A stretch of DNA of 64,000 nt from Anthonomus grandis grandis (lineage: Eukaryota > Arthropoda > Insecta > Coleoptera > Curculionidae), in contig NC_065553.1 in NCBI RefSeq assembly GCF_022605725.1, positions 6,386,001-6,450,000 of the forward strand, written 5' to 3'. Each line of letters starts with the position of its first letter. Position 1 is the first letter of the stretch. The notes beneath the pieces were generated by a model. That model saw only the letters and a list, made by a program, of their open reading frames with translations. It had not been told where the DNA came from and did no database searches. Positions 46,401 through 55,817 of the stretch are shown piece by piece. The translations under genes were made by a program, and so were the position numbers.

Positions 46401-48536
46401 TTCAGCTTACTGCCCCTGTTTGTCCTTAAGCGACACAATAAAGAATATAATTATAATGTAATGCTTTAGTATCCATATGCTGATGTGCGAGATGAAGTTG
46501 AAATCCATAGCAGCAACAGAGAAACTATTTCCTTCCTTAATGGAACTGCTAAATAACAAAGGCAAAAAAACAGAATTTAGAAAATTGTATTAACTCTTTG
46601 GGCCAGATTCAAAAGACTGGTTAAATTTATAAAAGTATTTAGTATTCTCACTGTAGGTTTAGGATTCAGTATACTTAAAATGTAGTGTTTTGTATAAGAT
46701 TTTAAGTTTTTAGTATAAGCATTTATCTTTGTTAATTTTCATCTAATCTCTCCTATTATGCACAATAACTAAATATCAGGCAAACAAATTAATAAATATT
46801 ACATTCAGGATGTAAAGTGTGTTTTTCACAAGTAAGACTTGTGTCTTTTAAACGCATAAGATATAGACCGCTAGATGACTTTTAATGTAAAAGTTGATTT
46901 TAAAAAATTTACTTCCACTTTTCTGACTACATAATTACTTTTTATCAAAAGAGATTGGTACGAAATATAGAGATGGGGGTTTTCACGAGTATCTTATAAT
47001 AATATATCATAATATGTATTAATTAAAAAAAAAACAATAATAAAGGACATTGAATATGGCAGCCAAAATCCCCATTAATAATCAGCACCAAGTAAAAATA
47101 AATCTCAATACCCAAAAAAAGGAAATATATAAAATTTGAAGACAAACCAAAAGATTTTACCCTTTTGTGTCAAAAAGTAAATATTTAATGCCTTAATCCA
47201 CAGAATAAATGGGCCTAAGTAATTCGTACCACCTATTCTCTCATCACTTGTTATAAACACCCCACTGATAGCGCTAAAAACTAAACTTATTAAATTAAAA
47301 TTTTTGGTTAAACTCTTTTTCGTACTTAAATCTTACTTATATTTAAATTAAATATTATCTACCTATCAACTATCCTGAATTTCTAACTTAATAAAACTAA
47401 TCCCAAGAATCCCGAATAATAAATGTTAAGGCCGGACCTGTGCAACTTTTCACGCTTGAGTGGCTGTGACTGAGGTCAGACGTCTAACAAAATAGAACGT
47501 GGGCGCATGTAGTCAAATTTTACGAATCAAATGTATAAATTCTTAAAAAAATGCTTAAAACATTTATTTATTTAATGGACTGATTAAATATCGCTTAGAA
47601 TATTACTTTATGACTGTTTTCACATAAAATTTTGCGATTTAAACATGCATGTCATGTGACAATGCAAGCAACACCGGCACACGGACTATTTGCGGCACAT
47701 CAAAGATTCTAATAGATCTCTGAACTAAACTATAATTTCACGACTTGTAGCAGCAGTGAATCACGCACACGTTTAGTGTTAATTTAACCAGTTTTAAGGG
47801 TATATTTGCACTGGATGCATTTTTTTTACCATATAACAATATTTTAGCACGGCGCGTATTTTAATAGTGTTAATATAACACGCAAAAAAATAAAAATAGT
47901 ATACTTCATCGTGTTAAATTTAACACTCAAGAAATTTACCACGCTGTTTATTCTTTTTACCACCCTATTATTTTTTACAGTGTAGTAGGAACAAATATTT
48001 TGCCCATTTTTTCAGGCACGAATAATCAAAAAGTCCACGTAGTAAGTAGTAATTACGCTCGGGCATAAAATAAGTTTCAAGACTAATACTACGATAGCAT
48101 TAGCAATATGTTTTTAATAATTTATTTAATTAATAATAAGAAATATGAATTAAATAAGTAATGATTTATTTAATAAACAACAGAACCACTACAACGAAGG
48201 TAGTTTTGTAGGGCATCATTGAAAAGAATTTTTTAATAGCTTTCAAATAAGGTACACATAAGTAGGATATTGCCATTTAAGATTATATGCGTTGACTGGC
48301 ATTGAATGCGTAAGACCAAGTTAGCCTTTACATTATTATCATACCTCAGATATAGCCATTATAAGTGTTTTTAAATTGTCACCCTGTATATATTCGAAAT
48401 TTGAGCTAATAAAATATTTCTTTCCTTTTTATATATGGTTTTGTTTCAGAAATACCAAGAACTTATGCTACAAAGGCAGAGGTTCGAGCAGGACTCAATA
48501 ATAGAAGAAGTGGACGAATGCTCGCCTCAAAATTAA
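31453..48536 (+). CDS. 5'-nucleotidase/UshA-family metallophosphoesterase
   Basis: Eight exons join in phase: 31453-31578, 34077-34305, 34606-34692, 34983-35653, 39117-39527, 39585-39712, 39877-40084 and 48450-48536 (648 codons). After an unusual N-terminal extension of about 65 residues (start MASFTAQAAL) come the family motifs ILHFNDVYNV, FSGDAFSPS, LGNHDFDHG (across intron 3), ALTHM and GGHDHVYE. The C-terminal nucleotidase domain follows with NSGTFRSD and the substrate-pocket block YYRLATKSYLHSGCDGYS. The tail is basic and serine-rich, with RRAS-like sites, and ends DECSPQN. The first metal motif is D-x-Y rather than the classical D-x-H. No signal peptide or GPI site is seen, suggesting a cytosolic enzyme, unlike CD73. 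Exon 1 is assigned by phase and position; the methionine in exon 2 (SNMSD) is an alternative start. Introns 4 (3.5 kb) and 7 (8.4 kb) are full of TEs. Confidence 0.92.
31579..34076. other. Nucleotidase intron 1, nothing recognised
   Basis: This 2.5-kb AT-rich intron contains only short open frames (for example minus strand 33344-33117), without homology that I can see. A G7 run lies at about 33772. No transposon ends were picked out. Confidence 0.45.
35784..37154 (-). mobile_element. Mariner-like element with long inverted ends
   Basis: The element spans 35786-37152 (1.37 kb) and is flanked by TA on each side, the Tc1/mariner target duplication. The ends begin CAGTGCATCCGTAAAGTAGC. The inverted repeat continues, with mismatches, through GGACCGTTTCTGAAAAAAA and AGGGTGACT to about 235 bp on each side. 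It sits in intron 4 of the nucleotidase gene, on the strand opposite to the host. Confidence 0.92.
36103..36669 (-). pseudogene. Mariner-like transposase, C-terminal part
   Basis: A 188-codon frame encodes YFDFHQNDLIPALITLYPD, GAPPHYALPV-like (here ELRAPPHYALPVRNYLDEVF), WIGRRRFIEWPPRSPDVTPL and DYFLWGFLKSKVYITKP. This is the catalytic C-terminal half of the insect Tc1/mariner-type family often annotated as a DDE_3 protein. The first half is only partly readable upstream (36.67-36.83 kb), so the element is probably inactive. Confidence 0.8.
37165..38700 (-). mobile_element. Penelope-like retroelement, 5' truncated
   Basis: A minus-strand frame (38569-37955, extended upstream to about 38650) starts with the RT thumb block FNSFHPRLQFTIEQEINCSP and FLDVKVIR. 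It ends in a GIY-YIG endonuclease domain (IYKIPCSGCDVCYIGQTGRY then LYEHEYDC). This order is diagnostic of Penelope-like elements. The palm with the catalytic YADD block is absent, so the copy is 5' truncated. Downstream (37282-37322) is a hammerhead-ribozyme-like motif, as known for the terminal repeats of this class. GACAAAATTGAAGCAACTTT occurs on both sides (about 37183 and 38837). Confidence 0.85.
37282..37322 (-). ncRNA. Hammerhead-ribozyme-like motif
   Basis: On the minus strand the order is GGCC, CTGATGA, a 6-bp stem (GCAATA, loop AAAT, TATTGC), GAAAC, GTT and GGCC. CTGATGA and GAAA are the invariant core strings. The GGCC blocks could form stem I, with cleavage after GTT. Stem III is almost absent, as reported for minimal hammerheads in Penelope-like elements, which may need dimer formation to cleave. 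Activity is inferred, not shown. Confidence 0.6.
38964..39003 (+). ncRNA. Degenerate hammerhead-like motif
   Basis: The plus strand reads CCTGATGA, then a stem TGCTCT with loop AGCC and AGAGCA, then AAAC (instead of GAAAC), ACATGTA and GCC. The core and stem II are well formed, but the G of the second core box is lost. It lies 115 bases before nucleotidase exon 5 and on the opposite strand to the Penelope-like copy, so it is probably from another insertion. Confidence 0.4.
40466..40497 (-). ncRNA. Hammerhead-like motif in nucleotidase intron 7
   Basis: The minus strand reads TTTGATGA, an imperfect stem-loop TTGCCTAGTAGGGC, and GAAACATGT. This matches the core TGATGA/GAAAC arrangement with a weaker stem II. 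It is likely a solo end of a Penelope-like element. Confidence 0.35.
42677..43858 (-). CDS. Two-exon gene for a CIDE-N/PB1-like domain in the 6.2-kb element
   Basis: Exon 1 (43858-43774) encodes MSSIIFKFYYKNKGKFCKLS and EDFCYEDL, ending at a GTAAGT donor in phase 1. Exon 2 starts at 42840 after TTTTAG with AKKKFSLDDEDTVCIMDEDN and TIVESDCILEVLKETKNLYI. Joined, the pattern (beta strand, basic loop, helix with YEDL, LDDEDTVCIMDEDNTIVE, final beta strand NLYI) resembles the ubiquitin-like CIDE-N/PB1 fold with its D-E-D-x-T-x-V signature. The frame stays open to 42677. It may end there or continue in exons not found. Fold assignment is by eye; the role is unknown, perhaps a self-association module. 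Confidence 0.55.
43084..43610. repeat. Foldback inverted repeat of about 105 bp arms
   Basis: The left arm 43084-43190 (TGTGGAGAATA, TAAAATGGTCGG, GTAGATTAAGG, TATATTCCAATGAAGATG) matches the inverse of 43501-43610 with mismatches. The arms are separated by about 310 bp. The unit lies in the intron of the CIDE-N-like gene. It may be a nested MITE or a hairpin-forming part of the host element. Confidence 0.7.
44009..44110. repeat. Inverted arm, partner at 47640-47723
   Basis: TTCAGAAATCTATTAGAATC at 44009, followed by TTTGATGTG and, further on, AGTCCGTGCGCC, matches the inverse of 47640-47723 at about 80-90%. The left copy is 2.2 kb from the element's left end but the right copy is only about 0.26 kb from its right end. 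This makes the 6.2-kb element asymmetric and suggests that its left 2 kb, with the gene, was added or that the right side was deleted. Confidence 0.65.
44990..46020. repeat. Tandem array, about six units of 170-185 bp
   Basis: Each unit contains the ordered blocks ATTGATTTATG(G)ACTACT, TTTTCTGAAGAAATGACT, CTAAAAGTCAA, CCAGGAGTGCCTGTAA and TTTGTCCCTTATTGGC. Unit anchors (CCAGGAGTGCCTG or variants) lie near 45112, 45282, 45462, 45640, 45812 and 45990. Units differ from each other by roughly 20-30%, so the array is old. It is flanked by direct repeats starting TGCCC(CTGTTTGCCC)TTCAG at 44711 and 46281, with a third partial copy at 46411. Confidence 0.75.
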
Positions 48537-48783
48537 TTGTTTTAAACTACCCAAGAATTGTCCCAAGTTACCATATTGTGTTAATTAAGTCTGCCTTCTT
48601 CCATAGAAACACTTTTCTGGTTCATTATATTGTATGTACAAAAAGATCTCAAGAATATATAGGTAAAATAGATCATATAATAGGACAAAATCTATATTTG
48701 CCTTCAAAAGAACACCATTAATATATAGTTGTAAAGATGCATTCCACAACGAAGGTTTTTTAGTTCTTTTTTCAAACTACAGT

Positions 48784-48877
48784 TTAGTCCGGTTCTGATA
48801 AAAATGTCACTTGTCAAATAAATGACGTTTAGCGCATTGTGTATTATATGCCAATTTTATTGTCAGAGCCGGGCTCG
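48784..48877. repeat. Short imperfect inverted repeat
   Basis: AGTCCGGTTCTGATAAAAAT (48785 onward) pairs with ATTTTATTGTCAGAGCCGGGCT (to about 48876). The arms are about 22 bp with a 45-base spacer. It lies about 250 bases downstream of the nucleotidase stop codon, so it could be in the 3' UTR or be a small MITE. Confidence 0.4.
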
Positions 48878-49549
48878 GCAAATATAAGTGGCGCTTATAA
48901 ACAAATGAAAACTGGTCTCAATTAATTCCAGAGCTTTAATAAGTTAAGTAGAATGTATAAATGTATGCAAAATGACCTCTATGTAAACAAATTATATTGT
49001 ATAAGCATAAGTTTGCACTTCCCTTTCTTGTAACGATACAAAATCTCAAAATTTAAATAATATTTATTATATTTTGTTTCGGTTGTTTTTGTTGCAAAGT
49101 TTATATTAATGGCGGGTGTTTGTGATATTAAGCCCTTTATTCAAGTTCCTTTATACATTTTGGCAGATATATGATGAAATCAAATGTGTTTTATTAGCGT
49201 TTATTTGGAACGAAAAAAAAATAAATAAAAAAGTCTTTAAAAAATCTGTGTTATTATTTGCCTTTTACGTCTCGAAAAGAATTATGGTACTACAGTCGAT
49301 AGTTCCTGCAACATCATTTTTAGTAAAGACATTCGTTGATTTTTTTGACTATTGTCAGTAAATATCCGGGAAAATGTTTTAAACTAAAAAGGATAATAGC
49401 TATTATGTCCTGATGAATGATATACGAATTTGCTGTGGATATTAGGAGTAGCACTACGCGTAATAAGAGTCCTGTCATGCAGTTCATTGCATACAGTCAA
49501 AATAAATTAGCTCGTAACATTAAGTAGTAACATTAAAAGTAGTTTACAT

Positions 49550-50030
49550 AACAGGCTCCGATGAACTATCTTTATACATGACTCGCTGAAGTCGCTACCA
49601 CTTCGATAAGACTGAAACCACTTCAATAGGTACATTTTGTTCAAGGTCTAACTGTTCTAATTTCCTAATTAAAATTTCTCTATTCACGGTTTCAAACGCT
49701 CTCTTAAAGTTCAAAAACACAGCAAGTTCTAAATTATCAGAGTCAATGTCTGAGAAAATTATCAACTATACGAGTAATAATGACACATTCCCATGAATGA
49801 TTCTCACGGAACCCCGATTGATTAGGTACAACTATTTTATTTAGGGTATATTACAGTGTTCGAGTAGCTGTTCCTTAACACATAATTCACATAGTTTTGC
49901 ACTTTTGGAACAGGAATAACAGTAGAAAGTTTCCAGGCTTGCGGAAAAACCACAAGGATGTATTGATAATATCCAAAAGACGATCACCTACAACATAAGC
50001 AACATCGCAAAGAACCGCTTAAAGGTACAG
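49550..50030 (-). mobile_element. Non-LTR retrotransposon RT fragment (motif A region)
   Basis: The minus strand, with frame breaks, encodes PNQSGFRENHSWEC, AVFLNFKRAFETVNREILIR and KLEQL. These are RT blocks 2a and A (Q.GFR..HS...., F.D..KAFD.V....L..KL). In this copy the usual F-D-x-x-K-A-F-D reads F-x-x-K-R-A-F-E, so catalytic aspartates are lost. It is a dead relic downstream of the nucleotidase gene. Confidence 0.6.
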
Positions 50031-50420
50031 TGTCTAGTAGTAGATAGTACAAACCAAATTATGTATGTAATAGCATAGTATGAAAAGAGTATTATCCGGA
50101 TATCAAAAGAGAATTTAAACCGTAAGTAAGCATTTTGATCCATAAAATTATAGTCAAAACATATTTTATGAGGACAGAATAATTTAAAATTTTTCAAACA
50201 ACAATAAATTCTTAATACTTTATAAATAATATCATACTCGGCCTACCGTGATAATCAAAGAGCAATTGTCTGTAAAGGACATTATTTCGTTAATATTATT
50301 ATTTGTTCTACCATGTCAAGAAGTTGGACATCCATATTTTGGACCAAACACGCACGATTTTATATTCAATTAGCAATAAGGTTGCACAAGAAATTTCACA
50401 ACACGAAATTATTTCAACTT

Positions 50421-51749
50421 CCCACATAGCATGCGATATCCACTGTATATACCTATAAATATCCTGATTGGTCAAAAAAAACAAAACATTAAAGTAATAA
50501 AAGTAGTAAAAAAAATTAAAAAGAACAGACAATGTCTAGAATTCTACCCGGGATCACCTACACGTGTGTTGTACAACAAATACGTACTTAAGGCGGCTTG
50601 CTTTTTAAACCAACTTTAACTAAACTATCACGTGACTAAAATAAGATATGCAATTGACTTTTTTTAATTAAGTATACAAATTGGATTAGATCACGTATAT
50701 TATTTCATATTTTAAGAGTTTAAATATCGACAAGAATTAATTTTTTCATTTGATTTAATTTTAAGTTAAGCAATAAAATCATTAATTTCTATTATAATGC
50801 CTTAAGAACAATATATAATTTTAAATATTTGTTATATAAGTGTATGTAAAAAGCTACATTGGTTATAATGTATAAAAAAAAACAGGAAAACATGGCATAT
50901 TTTATGGGCGCGACCTTTTATTTATTAAAATTAAAAGTTGTCAGTATTTTTGTGCCAAATGTTTCCTCCTGTTCTTCTTCCTCCTTTTTTAGGGTTTACT
51001 TGACCAACGAATATCTGTTTTATTTTATTATACTTACAAATGAATAAATAAATATATATTTGGAATTTAAGTAAAAATATTTTTTCTCAATATTCAAGTC
51101 TTCAAAAACTATTTTAAGACCTTAAAGTTACTTACTATTTTACATTTTAAATGACCTAAAATAGTCTTTAAACGTCATCCTATGTAAATATTTGACGTTC
51201 TCCAGAAGCGTTTTTCAATTCCGTTTAAGCCTTTATTTAGGACTTTATTTTGGATGTGACATTTGTACGTTACTTTAAGGTAGTAAGAACGTCAAAATGA
51301 CTTGTCATGTAGACCAGAAAGTACGAATTACGTATTCAAGACGTCATTTTGTTACCTAGGAAATTATGCATATATGGTAAATCCAGAACATGTTTCATGG
51401 ATATAGGTACCTATATACCTTAGAAATATTTATTATATATCCTGGAATAATAAAAATGTATTTGTATATTCTATAAAGAAACATGTAACAGATACATAGA
51501 ATATAATAGATGTTTATGGGACATCTATAGAATGTAACCCTCGGATATCGTTTCAATATCTAGTATATTCAGAATATACACTGTACGTACTAATAGTATA
51601 TTCCATGTATTACCTAGTGTGTGACAAATGGATATTTATTTCATATCCATAAAATAAACAGAGCATTGAAAATAGACATTGTATGTATATACGTCAGGAT
51701 ATTATGAATATACATAGCATTTACATAAAATATATGTTTGCTATGTGGG
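50421..51749. mobile_element. Possible element with CCCACATAGCA ends
   Basis: CCCACATAGCA at 50421 has an inverted partner TGCTATGTGGG ending at 51749. The right 400 bases are filled with ATATCC/GGATAT and TATATTC strings, as in known insect MITE-like repeats. No clear target duplication or coding capacity was found, and the arms lose similarity after about 11 bp. This is a weak call. Confidence 0.3.
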
Positions 51750-51994
51750 TTGTTGAACTGAAACAACTTTCATGTTTTTTTTTATTCGAAATAAAGGAGT
51801 TTCTTAAGATATATCAATATTGTCATAATAACATCTAAAAAAAAACTGCTTTTTTTTATTTATAATGTGTAAATAATTATTTTTTTAAAAGCTAACAAGA
51901 ACATGTTTGTCTTGTGTGTGATACCTTGTCTTGTGTGTATAAATGTAAATCATGGGCAAGGTATAAAAAGCAATAGATACACCCAGACAGGGCC

Positions 51995-53510
51995 ATGAAT
52001 CTCAAGTCAAAGTCAAAAATAGCTTTATTGTTACATAACATATTATGTTGTTAACAAAGCATTAGATCAAACCTTAAAGATAGGTGACAACATAATCGTT
52101 TACAAAAATATAAAAATTTTTACAACTCTTACATATATAGAATATAGAACACATGCAACACAATTAAAAAAGTAAAAAAAGAAAAAAATAAGAATAAAAA
52201 AGTAGTAAGAAGTCACATCACGCTATTCAAATCTCCTCACTGTCAAAAAGTTGTATTTAAATACTCGTCTAGAAAATAAAATGCTTTTGCGAGTAAAAGT
52301 TTATATTTTTCCTAAAACGTTTTTCACAATTTATTAGCCTTATATAAAGGGGTAGATGGTTAAAAAGTCTTCTGCCCCCGTACACACACAATAGAGGACT
52401 TAATCTGCGTACTTTTTGGGATAGGCAGAAGTAATAAGAGAAGGTTGTTCGGAGATTGTAACCCGAGGAGGAGGGGCCAAGCTGATGGCGATATTTTTTG
52501 TGGATAAGACAAACCCGCTCTAAAATAAGAAGGCATGGCAATGTCAGGACAGAATGTTTTAAAAATAATGGCCTATAGGGGCTACGAAAGGGAGGTGGAC
52601 ACATATGTAGCGAATGTCTCTTTTTGGCAAAATAAATAAAGAGCTGAACAAATACTGAGAGCACACACCACAAAACAAAATACCATATCTCAGATGAGAC
52701 TCAATAAGAGCATGGTAAGCAATTTTAGCCACATCAAGTCGCAGAGAATGTGTTATTACTCTAATAGCATAACAGTTGGATGATAGCTTTCCGATTAAAG
52801 AGGAGATATTATTTTCAAATTTTATTTGCTTATCATTTGTCAGACCCACAGATGTAAATAGCTCCGCACGTGTCAATAAATAAATAGCTCCACACTCCGC
52901 AGTGGAGCTATTTACATCTGTGGTCAGACCCAAAAATTTGCATGTTTCAGAAGGACTTATTGTTTCATTTTGTAAAGTGACAGTTCCAAAGTTACATTTA
53001 AAAGTTAAAATATTAATTTTAGAAATATTGAAAGTTAATCTATTAGATTCACACCATGATTTTACAAGAATTAAATCTTCATCAACAATATTCCTTAACC
53101 TCTTGGCATCAGTGTCATGCCAAAGTATGATTGTATCATCTGCAAAGATAGTAAATTTGCGCCTAATTGGAATTTGAGAGATATCATTGACATATAGCAG
53201 GAACAGCAATGGTCCAAAAACAGAACCCATATCCCGATGGGATGACATATCATTGTCAAAGAATACCCTTTGTGTTCTTCCAGATAGGTAAGAACGAAAC
53301 TAGTCGACAGCATTTCCAACAACTCCAAAACTGAATCCAAAGGTTTCTAGCTTCTGCAGCAGTATTCTGTGACTTACATAATCAAACGCCTTAGATAAGT
53401 CACAGAACACCGCCGCCGCACTCTCCCCAGCATTCATCCCCATGTACAGACTTTCCAACAAAAATAGCATCAGATGTACTCAGTTTCGTCAGGAATCCAA
53501 ATTGCTGATG
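51995..53510 (-). mobile_element. Non-LTR retrotransposon, 5' truncated, copy B
   Basis: From 53510 on the minus strand: AAVFCDLSKAFDYVSHRILL (RT motif A), an in-frame stop in WFRSYLSGR-like sequence, GPLLFLLYVNDIS (motif B), KFTIFADDTIILW (catalytic motif C), SWCESNRLTFNISKI and KFLGLTTDVN. There follows an inserted palindrome (52846-52923), then IESHLRYGILFCG and a C-terminal LFNHLPLYIR block. The 3' end is near 51998, with an AATAAAGCTATTTTTGACTT tail typical of Jockey/R1-like elements. Confidence 0.8.
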
Positions 53511-53579
53511 GTTAAGAAAGAAAGAAAGAAAATGTGCTATATTACGTAAGAATAATCTTGTGTACAAGCATCCTACAAG

Positions 53580-54665
53580 CTAAAAAACAAAACAAAAATA
53601 CAATTTCAAAAATTGACAAAACAATGAACAAAATTAAACACAAGAAGACAAAACTTTTTGAACATACTTGAATTAAAGATAACTAAATAAACAATCAATT
53701 ACTAAATAAAGGTAAACTTGTTGACAAAACTAGAGAAGAAAAAAGGAAAAAAAACTTTCCAACATGTCCAAGGTTAAAACCTATCATTAAAAAAGTCATC
53801 CAGGTTATAATATGCATTAGCCAATAAAACCGTCTTTAATTCTCTTTTAAATTTCTCATCATCCGATATATGTCTAACACATAAAGGAACATGATTGTAA
53901 ATTTTTTTACTTATGTAAATAATGAGTTTTTGGTAAGGGAAGACGTAGGAATAGGTAGGGTATCATCATTTACACGAGTCAAATGGCCAGTGTCAGAGGG
54001 TAGTTTGGGAATTTTGTGTTTCTAAGATAAAGAGTTTTTTTTGAGGATTTTTTCAGAAATGAAGAGGGGTTTGCAAGAATCTCTTAACTTAGCAAGCAAA
54101 AAAGCAGGTATCTAACTGCTTTTTTTTGAATAACAAAGACAATGTTAAGTAGCCCCTTATTGGTGCCCAAAAAGGCAAGCCATACCGAATATGAGATTCA
54201 ATAAGTGAAAAGTACACTGAACGTGCAACCACCCCTCCCAGCTCTTGTTTTGCCATTTTTACTGCAAAACATCCAGAAGATAATTTCCCAGCTAAATGTA
54301 AAATATGATCTTCAAACCGAAGGCGAGCATCAATGGTAATTCCTAGGAACTTGCAGCACTCTTTATTCTGCAAGAGGGAATTTTCGTCAAACATCAGACC
54401 CTGAACATCGCATTATGCCATTTCAAAAAATTCCATCATCCTAGTTTTTACCACTCTCTCTACAAGCTTGCCAGGCGTGGGATACAGGGCTATGGGTCTG
54501 AAATTTGATGGATCATCATAGTTTACATCCTTAAATAATGGTATAATCAAGCATCTTTAAGTAAATGTTGAAAGGACCCACTTGAAAGTGAAATATTTAT
54601 CACATCAGCCAAAGAATCAAGGGTTGGTTGCGGCAGTGCTATTATTACTAATACTACCTCACTAA
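53580..54665 (-). mobile_element. Non-LTR retrotransposon relic, copy A, internally deleted
   Basis: On the minus strand, 54560-54420 encodes PLFKDVNYDDPSNFRPIALY and GKLVERVVKTRM (RT finger blocks). 54394-54089 then encodes KFLGITIDARLRFEDHILHL and SLIESHIRYGLPFW (post-palm). The palm blocks A to C are missing between the two, so about 0.6 kb was deleted. It is related to copy B, which starts directly downstream. Confidence 0.7.
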
Positions 54666-55817
54666 CTGGTTTACTACCAAACAAAGAAAACTTTTTGATT
54701 TATTTAGTTTGTGAATGTTTTAAATTTTTTTAAATCTCGAATTAGCGATTCATTAATAATGTTTTAAATAAAACACCTTTTGTACTATCAAGCAGTAAAT
54801 TATTCATATAAAATATTAACATAAAAAAATATACAACATAAATAACCTTGACTCCTACGTTATCTTATACTATGCTAGCGCCATTCCGGTGTACGTGTTT
54901 TTAGAATGAATCTTTAATGCTTCTTTATGAATTAGTCTAGAATTTCAAAAACAATATCAAAACTATCTATCTTTAAAGAAATTACATCAAAGAGTGTTAT
55001 ATTACCTACTATTTGTTTTTACATTAAAATACCCTTGTAATAGTGGTAGGTATACTATATACGATTTAAATGGAAATGTAGAAATTCTTTGGCAATATTT
55101 GGTTTCATAATGAATTACATGTTTTACTATGTATCTGTGCTTTTTCAATAGTTACATCTTGTAATTTATTAAATCAAATTTGATAAGGTTTTATGACTGA
55201 TAATATTTAAAATGGACTATATGATTTTTTAAATTTTTATGTAATTCTGATTATTTAGGTATAAAAGGCTATACCGAAAAAGCGTATTTTTTGCAACAAG
55301 GTTCTAGATTTTCAATCATAATTAAAAGTCAATTTATACACTAAATTATAATAAAAAAATTCAAGCGAAATTTAACAGCGTGAAATATTAAGCATTATAT
55401 TGTAAACCAATCTCTAAATCTACACAAATAGATTTTCTCTATTTGAAGTTAGAACTCCGCAAATACATAAAACCGTCGCCATATTTTTTATACGTATACT
55501 CTACTCACAGCAATACAAAAATTACAAAATAGGGAATGTCCTTACGAGAAAATTTAAAAAAATATCTTCTGCTTCTTGTACCACATTTTTTTGGCACCAA
55601 ACAATTAAGGCCAAATGTTTAAAATATGATTCCTAGTCTCATTCTTTATTAAACTTTTTTCCTATTTGCTGCTTTTGCATTTGTAATACACATATTTTTT
55701 TAAAATAAACTTTTAATTTAAAATAAACCTTTGTTGCAAGGTGCTGCATTACTTTTAGTCTTAAAAAATCCTGTTTATATATATTTTAGCAATTATTATA
55801 TTAAAATTAAACATTAT
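54666..55817. other. Intergenic DNA, nothing recognised
   Basis: This is AT-rich sequence between the non-LTR relics and the FAM177 stop codon. No coding region, repeat ends or RNA gene were recognised. The 3' UTR of FAM177 should lie within the last few hundred bases. Confidence 0.4.

Larger units (their letters stand above)
41767..47984. mobile_element. 6.2-kb DNA element with CACTGTAAAA ends
   Basis: The ends CACTGTAAAA (41769) and TTTTACAGTG (to 47982) are inverted copies, each bordered by TA. A 9-bp string AGTAGGAAC lies just outside at 41752-41760 and 47984-47992, so the true target duplication is uncertain. Both termini carry palindromic GTGTTAA..TTAACAC motifs. Inside are a two-exon gene (43858-42677, minus), a foldback (43084-43610), an inverted arm pair (44009-44110 and 47640-47723) and a tandem array (44990-46020). 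No transposase was recognised, so it is non-autonomous or of an unknown type. Confidence 0.65.

Noticed and set aside
41769..47982. Polinton or endogenous virus interpretation of the 6.2-kb element
   Set aside because: No polymerase, integrase, ATPase or capsid-like coding region was visible and the element is too short.
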